Shown here: positions 1-8,341 of the stretch, piece after piece
Layout of the letters: each line of letters starts with the position of its first letter
Numbering within the stretch: position 1 is the stretch's first letter
DNA from: Paenibacillaceae bacterium
Lineage (GTDB): Bacteria > Bacillota > Bacilli > Paenibacillales > NBRC-103111
Length of the DNA: 64,000 nucleotides
Assembly (NCBI GenBank): GCA_029256185.1
Contig: JAQSYI010000001.1
Span: 248,001 to 312,000, forward strand
Reading direction: 5' to 3'
Notes under the pieces: generated by a model
Told to the model about the DNA's origin: nothing
The model's input: the letters and a program-made list of their open reading frames with translations, nothing else
Database searches by the model: none
Program-made: the position numbers and the translations under genes

Positions 1-713
1 ACCTGAAGCTTGGAGGTGCCGGCGTTGTATGTCCGGTAGCCGGTGATGCCGGTTTTGGCAGAATATAGAGCGCCGTTCACATATGTTCTTGCCGTAAACT
101 TGTTATTGCCTGTAGGCTCCATCGTAGTGAGAATATGGGACCAGGCCTCATTGGCAATGGCTGTGGTATTCGTGCTGTTGACCGATGAAGTGGTGCCGCT
201 GCCGTCATGAACGGTAATGAAGAGGCTGTTGTCAAGCCGCAGCCGGATGTCGATGCCAGGATTCAAAGCGAAGATGGTTGCGTAATCCGCGGTTCTGCCT
301 GAGTTGGGCTTGATCCACAACGATACAGCGTACCCGGCGGTTCCGTCTCCCTGGAGCGCAGTTCCCAGCGCAAGGCTGTCGGTATTGGATAATTCCGCTG
401 TAAACGGGTTGCTTGTGGCTGCCGCTCCCCGCAGGTCAAGGGAACGGGTGCCCACTTGGGCAATGGCGGAGAAGGGATTCAAGCTGTTCTTGCCCAAGTG
501 CAGGGCATTGGGGGAGGAGTCGAATATTTGTCCGAATCCCCCGGTTCCTCCCGAGGCGGAATCATAATCCATGGACCAATGGGCGGCAAGGTCACTGGTG
601 GTATCCAGTGCCTCCGATGCATGGACCTTATTCGTCCAGGGGGAGGGCACGGCGAATGTACTGGCAATCAGAACCAAGGTAAGCAACAACGGCAGCCATC
701 TTCTAATATTCAA
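1..713 (-). CDS. secreted LamG/concanavalin-like protein (C-terminus off window)
   Basis: The frame is open from a TTG at 713 to the window edge, so about 237 N-terminal residues are visible. The TTG is preceded by a GGGAGTGA ribosome-binding site; no good ATG is available. Residues 1-32 form a signal peptide (RRW, hydrophobic core LLLTLVLIAS, then VHASEA). From about residue 40 the pattern (AHWSMDY, GYAVSLWIKPN, ADYATIFAL, RLDNSLFITVHDG, AWSHI, TYVNGALY) is that of a LamG-type jelly-roll domain, which commonly binds carbohydrate. It lies 52 bp after the deacetylase gene and is probably the distal member of the same operon. A catalytic domain may follow beyond the edge; none is visible here. 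Confidence 0.7.
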   Translation of the reverse strand, partial: MNIRRWLPLLLTLVLIASTFAVPSPWTNKVHASEALDTTSDLAAHWSMDYDSASGGTGGFGQIFDSSPNALHLGKNSLNPFSAIAQVGTRSLDLRGAAATSNPFTAELSNTDSLALGTALQGDGTAGYAVSLWIKPNSGRTADYATIFALNPGIDIRLRLDNSLFITVHDGSGTTSSVNSTNTTAIANEAWSHILTTMEPTGNNKFTARTYVNGALYSAKTGITGYRTYNAGTSKLQ

Positions 714-765
714 GATCAGATCACTCCCTAATCAGAAATGTAAACTCATCTTGCTTGCCGGCGGT

Positions 766-1539
766 TCAGCCAAACAGGCGGGCGGCTTCATCATAGCGGA
801 TGGGGATTACTCCGGTCTGGTTCATATATTGAGTGATGCGCGGATCAATGAGCATTCGCCGGTCCTCATCACGCGCGCGGGCCACCTCTTCCCCCGATAG
901 CTGGGGCAGAGTAAAGCGCCGCACTTCTTCATCATCGAAGCAGGGATGGGTGACAAGGGTGTAGAGGCCGGGGTCGGCTGCGTCCAAAGCAGCGAGCAGG
1001 CGCTCCGCCGCATCTCCCGTCTCCGCTGCCTGGGGCAGTCTGCGGTTATAACGCCGGTAATAGACCAGTCCTTCCTGCCTGCACCATTCCTCCAGCAGAC
1101 CGGCCAACTTCTCCTCAATCCACTCGAATACCATATGGGTATCCACATAAACCGGGGACAAGCCCATGCTTCTCGCCAGAGCCAATTGGGCGCGAAGCTC
1201 GGCCATGATCTGCTCCACCCGCGCGCCAGCTTCTCTGGTCAAGCGAGGTGTGGGGTGAAACATTCCCCCCTCCCTGACCAGAGAGGGCACTTCTGAGGGG
1301 GGAAGAGCGGGATAGTAGTGCTCATGCTCCCATTCCGAGTTCAGCACTGCGTGCAGACCCAGGCACAGTCCGGGAGTCCCGGCGAACAAGGCGGCTCCGT
1401 GGGCTGCAGCCTGGCCCACCGGCATGAAGGAGGTGTTCTTCAATATTCCCTCCCGGTAAGCCTGCATGACCGCCTGATTGGCGGAGCGGCTGTTTCCCGT
1501 GTCATCTCCGCGGGTGATGAGGTAGATGCGTTCCTTCAT
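766..1539 (-). CDS. ChbG/YdjC-type carbohydrate deacetylase
   Basis: A 257-residue protein, the usual length for YdjC-like deacetylases, which remove N- or O-acetyl groups from oligosaccharides using a divalent metal. Visible metal-site residues are D12 and D13 in RGDDTG, H63 in LGLHAVLN, and D133 and H135 in VYVDTHMVFEW. There is no signal peptide, so it acts in the cytoplasm. An AAAGGTGG ribosome-binding site supports the ATG. It lies 23 bp behind the GH78 gene in the importer operon and probably trims acetylated oligosaccharides after uptake. The fold call is secure from the motifs; the substrate is unknown. Confidence 0.85.
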   Translation of the reverse strand: MKERIYLITRGDDTGNSRSANQAVMQAYREGILKNTSFMPVGQAAAHGAALFAGTPGLCLGLHAVLNSEWEHEHYYPALPPSEVPSLVREGGMFHPTPRLTREAGARVEQIMAELRAQLALARSMGLSPVYVDTHMVFEWIEEKLAGLLEEWCRQEGLVYYRRYNRRLPQAAETGDAAERLLAALDAADPGLYTLVTHPCFDDEEVRRFTLPQLSGEEVARARDEDRRMLIDPRITQYMNQTGVIPIRYDEAARLFG

Positions 1540-1562
1540 TGGTAATCCACCTTTCTGTAAGC

Positions 1563-4364
1563 TCAGATAAATTCTTGCTTGCGTATCTGCACCCCTTCGG
1601 GCAGCCGGATATAAGACATTTGCTTGACTCCATGCGAATCCGTATGCCAGCCCAGGGCGATCTCACCTCCTTTCGGGTGGGGGAAGGCCCCCTTGGCCCA
1701 GGTTACCCGTCCGGCCTGAATCTGTATGTCCACTACATCCGTCCGCCCGGGAAACGGATACCGGATGCCCAGAAGCTGTGAAGACAGGTGATAGGTGGGC
1801 GAGGCGGACCAGGCATGGCAGAGGCTGGTGCCGGGACGAATCTCAAAGTATTCCGGGCAGGTTGTATATCCTTGGGCCAGCGTCCAGCCCCATGCCTGCT
1901 TCATGGCATTCTCCGCCGTTTCGGCCAGGCCCAGGCGGTACAGGCCCTCCAGGATGTAGTAAGCGAAGGAGGGGGAGAACTTCACTCCCTCCCCCGGATC
2001 GAAGCCATTGACGAACACCGAGTCCAGATCCTGCGCCACGTACCGGCGGATCAGAGGCAGCCGTTCTTCCGGCACGGCATCCGCGAGCACCGGGAGCAGG
2101 TTGGCATGGGCGGAATGGCTGGTGAAGGATAAATTATCGGCATAGCAGCCCTGGGAATCATCCCAGAACAGGCTGATGGAGGCAGTCAGCCGCTCAATCC
2201 GCCCCTGAAGCCGCTCCGCTTCATCCCCATCCCCCAGCAGGACGGCCAAATCCCCCATGCGCTGCATCGCAATCAAGTAAAAGCAGCTCAGCATATTGTG
2301 GACGCCGGTTTTGTCCAGATAGCCCTCCGGCAGCTTCAGATCGCCGTGCATTCCGCCGTAATTGGCCTTCATCCCTCTTTTTTTGTCCCACTCCGCATCC
2401 AGCAGCAGATCCTCCCGCTCATCGGCCAGGCTGTGGAACCAGGCCATATTCTCCTTCATGGCCTCCCAGTAGCGCCCCGCTAAATCCAGTTCACCCGTCG
2501 CAGCATAGTAGTCCCAGAATGCCTCAATGGCATTAAGGGAGAAGTCCGCAATGGTATAGCTGCCTGTATTGGGATAGACGGCCCGGAATTTCCCCGTATC
2601 ATCGGGGGACTGGCCGATCAGCTCCAGGCAGCGCCGCATGAGCCTTGAATCCCCAAAGGTGGCGCGTGTGATCTGATATTGGATAATCGCATCCCGGATA
2701 TACAGCCCCCGTTCCCGCAGCGAGCAATCATTGTACACATCCTCCACGTTGGCTTGCTGGGTGCGCTCCCCCATCCTCCAGATTTCATTAAGAACCGGGT
2801 CGGAGCATTCCAGATCGCCCCGCTTTTCCGCAGGATAGTTGGCTGAACGCAGGCTTAGCAGTTCGAGCACCACATCGTCACAAGCCCCCCGCACGGTCAG
2901 ATTGACATACCGGACGCCCCTTGGCTGGGTCAGTGTCCAGTCCAACGTGTCCCGGCTGCAAATGGCACGGTCGGCGATGCCATAGTGGGAGGCATGACGA
3001 AGATGCTTGCCATCCTCAAGCAGCATTTCACTGTAGGCCAGATCAATCCGCGCCCCCTTGACGCCGCGCATCCTCAGGCGGGGAAGGACCAGGTGCATCT
3101 GGTCTTGCTCCAGCAGAATGGAGAAGCCCTCGGGGTAATCCTTAAGCGGGAAAACATGGCCCTCCAACTTTTTGACGGATAGACGTTCAAACGCGGCTCC
3201 GTAGTCATCCCAGCTCGTTTCCCTGACCGGGCTTTCCGCTGCGTCCGCACAGGTGGTTTCCAGCCAGCCGCCTATCTCTTCAAGTGCTTCGTCTGGGGCG
3301 AAGGGCAGTGGCTTGGCTGCCAGCAGGCTTTCATACCGGGCTTGGGGAAGGACGGGAGTCCGGCGGAAGAGCACGTCTGAAGAAGGATCACGGTCGGCGG
3401 AAACCAGCAGCCCCGTGTCCTTCGGCAGACTGATATACAGGGACGCATAATCCTGTTGGGCGGATACTTTCCCCATAAGATGATTCCAGCCCGCCTTCAG
3501 CGTCCAGCGGGAGTTCAAGCGCAGACTTTTGTCGGGAGAGGGCAGTCCGCCGGGCATATGCCCGCCATTCAGGTAATGGTCTCCCCAAAAGGTGCCGACG
3601 GCAACAGCCTGCTCCTGCGGCGAGAAAATCCAGGTCGTCCACAGAATCTCCTTGCACAAGGATTCATCGGCTTGATGAATCACCACATGGGGCATGGGCA
3701 CGCCGAAGGAATACCAATCTTCCCGTAAGACCAGCGGGAGCACATGCCGGACCCGGGCAAGAGGGACCTCTGCCCCTGACATGAAGGGAATCACGCGGGG
3801 AGCAAGACTTCCCCATGGCAGCAATCCCTTCACCGGCTGGGCCGGCTGCCAATGGGAGTCATCGAATCCACTTGAGATCCATCCCTGCTCATCCGCCGCC
3901 TGGTCATACAGATCCGCTGCTTTCAGGGCAAAGCTGGGCTTGGCCGCATACCGGTAAGCCCGTGAGCGGCAGCACAACCAGCCCTCCGTGCCGGTATCAA
4001 GGGGGATTTCTGTCCCGTCTGCGGTTGTGATCTCTCCCCAGGCCGCCATCCCCCCACGGGAGGGCATGGTCATGAAGGTCTTGTGGCCGCAATAGTTTAC
4101 TTTCACGGCGATGACATTCTCTCCCTCCCGCAGGCGGGAGGCGAGGTTATGGGAATCGTATTGGGGGTGGGCCGGATCAAAGCGGCAGGGCCCAAATTCT
4201 ACAAGCTCGCCGTTGACATAAAGCTGATAGAACGTATCGGCAAACAGATGCAGCCAGGCACTGGCTGCCGGACCTTCCCACTGCACGCGCCTGCGGAAAT
4301 AAACATAGGAATTGCGGTCAGGCGCTTGATCCTCTCCGCACCAAACAAAAACCGGGCTGGACAT
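1563..4364 (-). CDS. alpha-L-rhamnosidase-like glycoside hydrolase (GH78 type)
   Basis: A 933-residue protein without a signal peptide, hence cytoplasmic. Residues about 20-110 (YFRRRV, FADTFYQLYVNG, ENVIAVKVNYCG) match the N-terminal beta-sandwich of GH78 rhamnosidases. The central half looks like the (alpha/alpha)6 catalytic barrel, with acidic positions in NDCSLRERG (D546, E551) and YIRDA (D558), where family members carry DCPQRDE-type sequences. The C-terminal part (about 830-933) is a beta-sandwich. GH78 enzymes release terminal alpha-L-rhamnose by inversion. The departure from the usual motif means activity should not be assumed. It follows the solute-binding gene by 80 bp and precedes the deacetylase, so it would act on imported oligosaccharides. 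Confidence 0.78.
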   Translation of the reverse strand: MSSPVFVWCGEDQAPDRNSYVYFRRRVQWEGPAASAWLHLFADTFYQLYVNGELVEFGPCRFDPAHPQYDSHNLASRLREGENVIAVKVNYCGHKTFMTMPSRGGMAAWGEITTADGTEIPLDTGTEGWLCCRSRAYRYAAKPSFALKAADLYDQAADEQGWISSGFDDSHWQPAQPVKGLLPWGSLAPRVIPFMSGAEVPLARVRHVLPLVLREDWYSFGVPMPHVVIHQADESLCKEILWTTWIFSPQEQAVAVGTFWGDHYLNGGHMPGGLPSPDKSLRLNSRWTLKAGWNHLMGKVSAQQDYASLYISLPKDTGLLVSADRDPSSDVLFRRTPVLPQARYESLLAAKPLPFAPDEALEEIGGWLETTCADAAESPVRETSWDDYGAAFERLSVKKLEGHVFPLKDYPEGFSILLEQDQMHLVLPRLRMRGVKGARIDLAYSEMLLEDGKHLRHASHYGIADRAICSRDTLDWTLTQPRGVRYVNLTVRGACDDVVLELLSLRSANYPAEKRGDLECSDPVLNEIWRMGERTQQANVEDVYNDCSLRERGLYIRDAIIQYQITRATFGDSRLMRRCLELIGQSPDDTGKFRAVYPNTGSYTIADFSLNAIEAFWDYYAATGELDLAGRYWEAMKENMAWFHSLADEREDLLLDAEWDKKRGMKANYGGMHGDLKLPEGYLDKTGVHNMLSCFYLIAMQRMGDLAVLLGDGDEAERLQGRIERLTASISLFWDDSQGCYADNLSFTSHSAHANLLPVLADAVPEERLPLIRRYVAQDLDSVFVNGFDPGEGVKFSPSFAYYILEGLYRLGLAETAENAMKQAWGWTLAQGYTTCPEYFEIRPGTSLCHAWSASPTYHLSSQLLGIRYPFPGRTDVVDIQIQAGRVTWAKGAFPHPKGGEIALGWHTDSHGVKQMSYIRLPEGVQIRKQEFI

Positions 4365-4397
4365 ACTCCATCTTCCTCTCCTGTCTGAAGTGCCGCT

Positions 4398-4445
4398 ATC
4401 ACCGAAACGCTCTCCATCTGGCGACAGAGAGCGAATACCGGTGAT
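4398..4445 (-). other. nested hairpin between binding-protein and GH78 genes
   Basis: Two nested inverted repeats are perfect: ATCACCG (4398-4404) with CGGTGAT (4439-4445), and inside it CGCTCTC (4408-4414) with GAGAGCG (4427-4433). The outer arm touches the stop codon of the binding-protein gene. There is no T-run, so this is more likely an RNA stability or partial attenuation element than a full terminator. Confidence 0.55.
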
Positions 4446-6169
4446 TATTTCTGGGTTTTATACCATTCATTCACTTCTTTGGTGATCTGGTCGCCGCCTT
4501 GGGATTTCCATTTGGTTACGAAGCTGTCAAACTCGTCGAGGGGAGCGGCTCCCATGATGATCCGGGTAAAGGTTTCCTCCATCAGCTTATCCAGCGCCGG
4601 CAGGAATTTGCCCATCCCTTCTGTAGTCGGCCCATAGTATTCATTGATCTGGACATGCTTCATATCCATATAATTCTTTTCCACCATTTCCATGGAGCCG
4701 CCGGGACCGAAGATGCCATGATATTTCCAGTTGTTGATATCCTTGTGGGGATCCTTAACCTTCTCATACGCAACAACCCGGTCATAGTAGGCTTTTTGCT
4801 CCGAGGTCAGACCCGATGCATCATTGGAGGTCAATGCTTTCCTGACCGCCTGGCTGGCAATCAGGTTGCCCTGGGGATTGCTCGCCCTGAAGGGGGCATG
4901 GAAGAAAGCTTGAATGAGCTGCTTGCCGCCCTTGCCGTCGTCCACTTCCCGGTCATAATACAGCTTGTAATCCGCCTCTGAGCCCTCTTTGGCAGCGATA
5001 GAGAAGTTCAGCATCTTGATCAGTGCTTCCGCATTCTTTCCGCCTTTCTTGGCGACATACAGGGTTCCGGGGGCGATACCGGCTGAGTAGCGTATATCCT
5101 GCCCGTTTTCTCCCTTGACGACATACAGCGCCCAATCCGCCTTGGGTTCGTTATTCAGCACATCACCTACCCCGCCGCTTAGGGAAGCCCCCGATGCTCC
5201 GGTAAAGAACAAGCCGTTCCGCCCTGCCGCAATGTCCTTGGTGCCGGCGGTGGTATTGTCCTTTGCGCCGAATTCCTTGTCCAGCACGCCCTTTTTATAC
5301 AGATCGGCCAGCTTGCCCAGCACGGTTTTCACCTCGGGCTGGACGGTGCCCATTACCAGATTGTTCGAGCTGTCCTTGACCCAGATTTTCGGATAGGCCC
5401 CATAAGCATTCATCAGGTGGGTGAAGTTGCCGCCCAGACCTTTGTCGAAGCCGATGCCATACTCCGTCTGTTTCCCGTCTCCGTTGGGATCCCGGGTGGC
5501 GAATGCCTCGGCAATAGCCAGCACATCCGTCACGGTCTTCGGTTCCTGCAAGCCCAGATTATTCAACCAATCCTTACGGAGGTAAATGAGCTTCGGGGCA
5601 TCAACCCGCGCATCCCCTAGGCTGAACAAGCCGTAGAGCTTGCCGTTAAAGCTGGCCGCCTTCTTGCTGATGCCCTCATTGACGTTAACAACCGTCTTCA
5701 ACTCAGGCGATCCGTATTTCTCCAGCGCCGGTCCCAGGTCCTCCAGCACGCCTCCCTCGACCAACTGCTGGAATTGGGTTGCCCAAACCGCCATCAGATC
5801 GGGAAGATCGCTGGAGGCCATGGCCACATTGAACTTGGTGGTATACTGTTCCCCGGGAACGGTGAAATCATATTTCACATTGATGCCCAGCCGGCTGGTG
5901 TAAGCCTGCGTCCATTCATTGTTGTCAATATTCTCCCCCGTGGCGAATTTCGCAGAGGCATTGGCGGGAAAGGACACCCGCACATTGATCGGCGGATCAA
6001 ACTTGCCCAGCGGATCGGCGGCCGTGGCCGGTGCTGTTGCTGCCGCCGCTCCGGCCGATGGCACCGGAGAAGCGCTTGGCGCCGCCTCCTCCGAATCGTT
6101 GCTGCATGCCACGGTAAAAGCTAGTGACGATGCCACTAATGTGATTCCTGCTGACTTTGCCCATTTCAT
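4445..6169 (-). CDS. extracellular solute-binding lipoprotein (LplA/LipO type), importer 1
   Basis: A 574-residue lipoprotein: positively charged start MKWAK, hydrophobic stretch, lipobox FTVAC with acylated C22, then a Ser/Ala/Pro-rich spacer (25-60). The start at 6169 has an AAAGGGGG site; an upstream ATG at 6193 does not. The rest has the periplasmic-binding-protein pattern of the large Paenibacillus/Bacillus LplA-like oligosaccharide receptors (QWVQTF-like aromatic positions, DLMAVWATQ, IYLRKDWLNNLG, DPNGDGKQTEYG). It would capture sugar oligomers at the cell surface for the two permeases encoded upstream. It is the third gene of the operon and lies 118 bp after the second permease gene. 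The ligand is unknown; the neighbouring rhamnosidase suggests a rhamnose-containing oligosaccharide. Confidence 0.9.
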   Translation of the reverse strand: MKWAKSAGITLVASSLAFTVACSNDSEEAAPSASPVPSAGAAAATAPATAADPLGKFDPPINVRVSFPANASAKFATGENIDNNEWTQAYTSRLGINVKYDFTVPGEQYTTKFNVAMASSDLPDLMAVWATQFQQLVEGGVLEDLGPALEKYGSPELKTVVNVNEGISKKAASFNGKLYGLFSLGDARVDAPKLIYLRKDWLNNLGLQEPKTVTDVLAIAEAFATRDPNGDGKQTEYGIGFDKGLGGNFTHLMNAYGAYPKIWVKDSSNNLVMGTVQPEVKTVLGKLADLYKKGVLDKEFGAKDNTTAGTKDIAAGRNGLFFTGASGASLSGGVGDVLNNEPKADWALYVVKGENGQDIRYSAGIAPGTLYVAKKGGKNAEALIKMLNFSIAAKEGSEADYKLYYDREVDDGKGGKQLIQAFFHAPFRASNPQGNLIASQAVRKALTSNDASGLTSEQKAYYDRVVAYEKVKDPHKDINNWKYHGIFGPGGSMEMVEKNYMDMKHVQINEYYGPTTEGMGKFLPALDKLMEETFTRIIMGAAPLDEFDSFVTKWKSQGGDQITKEVNEWYKTQK

Positions 6170-6225
6170 TGAGAATCCCCCTTTAATGTTCATTATGATC
6201 GTAATTTATGATAAACGGCAAGTGG

Positions 6226-6244
6226 GAGCTGCCGATACCAGCAA
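6226..6244 (-). other. small hairpin upstream of importer-1 binding-protein gene
   Basis: CGGCA (6226-6230) pairs with TGCCG (6240-6244) in the 118-bp space between the second permease gene and the binding-protein gene. It is short, and is reported because the same position carries hairpins in the other three importer operons. Confidence 0.35.
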
Positions 6245-6287
6245 GACGCTTTCTTCGTCAATTGCCCGGTACTTCTGCAGATGATGC

Positions 6288-7172
6288 TCAGCCTTTTACA
6301 CTGCCCAGCACAATGCCTTTGACAAAATAGCGCTGGAGGAAGGGATAAATGACCAGGATAGGCAGGGCCCCCAGGAAGATCTGGGCGGCGCGCAAGGTCT
6401 GCTCATTCACATATTGAAGCAGAAGCAAGTCGGTCTCATTAATCAATGAATTATCGGGCTTGATGATGACCGTCTGCAAGTAGCTGGTGAGGGGATAGTC
6501 CTCGGGACGGCGCAGATAGAGGATGCCGTCGAACCAGGAGTTCCATTGGCCCACCAGGGCGAAGAGAAAGATAGTTGCCAGAGACGGAAGGGCAAGGGGA
6601 ACGAAGATCCCCCAGAGGATCCTCCAGTGATTGGCCCCGTCCATAATGGCCGCTTCCTCCAGCTCCTTGGGCAGCCCACGGAAGAAATTAAGCAGAAGCA
6701 CCACGTTGAACACCGCTACCGCATCGGGGATAATCAGAGCCCAAACCGTATCGATCAAGCCGGTTCCCTTCACGATCAGGTAAGTGGGAATGAGTCCCCC
6801 GCCGAAGAGGGTGGTGAAGATCATAATCCAGGCATAGAATGTCCGGGCCTTGAACCGGGAGGATTCCTTGCTCAAGGGATAAGCGGTGATGATGACCAGG
6901 AACAAGGAGATGCCGACTCCCAACACCACCCGTTTCACCGAATTGAGGATGCTTCCCACGAACAAGGGATTCTCCAGAGCGTATTGATAGGACTTCATTG
7001 TGAACTGGACCGGCCAGAATGTAACCTTGTTCCCCAAAACGGCCGAGTTGGCGCTGAGGGAAACCGCCAGAATGTGGATGATGGGAAGCACGCAGAGAAT
7101 GGCCAGTGTGAACAGAAAGATATAGTTGCAGATGGTAAATAACCGGCTGCCCCAGGTTTTGGATTGAATCAT
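6288..7172 (-). CDS. ABC sugar permease, LplC/MalG type, importer 1
   Basis: A 294-residue membrane protein with six predicted transmembrane segments. The EAA loop, which contacts the ATPase, reads EEAAIMDGANHWRILW followed by FVPLALPSL. The C-terminal KGIVLGSVKG ending is typical of LplC-like proteins. The start at 7172 has a GAGGGGAGG site. It is encoded 20 bp behind the partner permease, with the binding-protein gene downstream. No ATPase gene is present anywhere in the window; such importers in Bacillus share a housekeeping MsmX-type ATPase. The function as half of an oligosaccharide channel is secure; the substrate is inferred only from neighbours. Confidence 0.92.
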   Translation of the reverse strand: MIQSKTWGSRLFTICNYIFLFTLAILCVLPIIHILAVSLSANSAVLGNKVTFWPVQFTMKSYQYALENPLFVGSILNSVKRVVLGVGISLFLVIITAYPLSKESSRFKARTFYAWIMIFTTLFGGGLIPTYLIVKGTGLIDTVWALIIPDAVAVFNVVLLLNFFRGLPKELEEAAIMDGANHWRILWGIFVPLALPSLATIFLFALVGQWNSWFDGILYLRRPEDYPLTSYLQTVIIKPDNSLINETDLLLLQYVNEQTLRAAQIFLGALPILVIYPFLQRYFVKGIVLGSVKG

Positions 7173-7192
7173 ATCGGTTCCTCCCCTCTTGT

Positions 7193-8137
7193 TTAGAAAA
7201 TACGGTAATCGGCCAGCTTGTAGGCCAGATAATAGGACAGGCACATCAGCACGGTGGATACGGTGGAGCGGAACATGCCCACGGCAGTGGAGATGCTGAA
7301 CAGGGAGTTAACCATCCCCAGGCGGTAGACAAGGGTGTCGATAATGTCTCCCGTGGCGTAGGTGATGGGGCTGTACAGGTTGAAGATCTGATCGAAGCCC
7401 GCGTTCAACACCCGGCCAAGGCTTAACGTAGCCAGCAGCACAATGATGGGTCTCATGGCCGGCAGGGTCACATGCCACATTTTGCGCAACCGGGTGGCGC
7501 CGTCGATCTCCGCTGTCTCGTACAGACCCGGATCGACAGAGGTTAGGGCGGCGAGATAAACAATGGTGTCGAACCCGAATTCCTTCCAGATATGGGATAT
7601 AAGAATGACGGGGCGGAACCAGTCATTGGACCCGAGGAAGAAGACGGGCTCGTGGCCCAGAGCCTTGACGATCTCGTTGACCAAGCCGTGGGAAGGGGAG
7701 AGAATCTCCACCAGAATCCCGCTCAGAATGATCCATGACAGGAAATTGGGCAGATAAATCATCGTCTGAATCGTGCGTTGGGCGGCCACCTTACGGACTT
7801 CATTGAGCAGCAGCGCGATCAGGATACAGAACAATTGGGTGAACACAATCTTCATGACAGCGATGATAAACGTATTGCCCAGAGCGTTCTTGAAGTCGGC
7901 ATTGTTGAAAATATAACGGAAGTTCTCCAGTCCTACGAATTCGGAGTGCAGGAAGCCCTTGAGGGGATTATAATCCTGAAAGGCGATGATCAGCCCGAAC
8001 ATAGGCCCGTAAGAGTAAATCAAGAGCAGCAGCAACGCCGGCATAACCATAAAGTGGAGCCATAAATGATCTGTCCGGAATCGCCGCCGGGGTTTTGCGG
8101 TGACTGTTGAAAGCGTTTGTGATTTGGCGGTCAGCAT
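7193..8137 (-). CDS. ABC sugar permease, LplB/MalF type, importer 1
   Basis: A 314-residue, six-segment permease and first gene of the minus-strand operon. Diagnostic stretches are the start of the membrane domain (HFMVMPALLLLLIYSYGPM), the LplB-type FQDYNPLKGF, and the EAA loop ETAEIDGATRLRKMW preceding VTLPAMRP. It ends in ADYRIF, the usual type of LplB terminus. The ATG at 8137 follows an AAAGGGGAGATAAC stretch. It would pair with the permease encoded 20 bp downstream to form the channel. Transcription probably starts in the 204-bp gap shared with the divergent sensor kinase gene. Confidence 0.92.
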   Translation of the reverse strand: MLTAKSQTLSTVTAKPRRRFRTDHLWLHFMVMPALLLLLIYSYGPMFGLIIAFQDYNPLKGFLHSEFVGLENFRYIFNNADFKNALGNTFIIAVMKIVFTQLFCILIALLLNEVRKVAAQRTIQTMIYLPNFLSWIILSGILVEILSPSHGLVNEIVKALGHEPVFFLGSNDWFRPVILISHIWKEFGFDTIVYLAALTSVDPGLYETAEIDGATRLRKMWHVTLPAMRPIIVLLATLSLGRVLNAGFDQIFNLYSPITYATGDIIDTLVYRLGMVNSLFSISTAVGMFRSTVSTVLMCLSYYLAYKLADYRIF

Positions 8138-8341
8138 GTTATCTCCCCTTTGCGCTTTGGAAACGCATTTATTTTTGGTGACTTCATTATCCTGAATTTG
8201 CCGTCAAAAGGGAATAAACCGATTCTGATACGGTGTGACCGATGCCGACTAATTGCCCCGGCCGGCCGCAATGAGAGAGGAATTCGGCTCTCCGCAGCCA
8301 ATTAGTAGGTATTGGTGTATTTGTCCGAAGGGAGAACGGGG
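8138..8341. promoter_or_regulatory. divergent regulatory gap, importer 1 / kinase
   Basis: These 204 bp separate the start of the importer operon (minus) from the kinase gene (plus), so both promoters and the YesN-like regulator target should lie here. It contains AT-rich stretches near 8166-8195 on the operon side, but no promoter with consensus spacing that I can defend, and no clear operator palindrome. Confidence 0.4.

Noticed and set aside
263..463. Short frames near the left edge
   Set aside because: They overlap the minus-strand LamG-type gene, which has signal peptide and domain support.
8107..8120. Catabolite-responsive element TGAAAGCGTTTGTG
   Set aside because: Only the left half fits, and it lies within the permease coding sequence.
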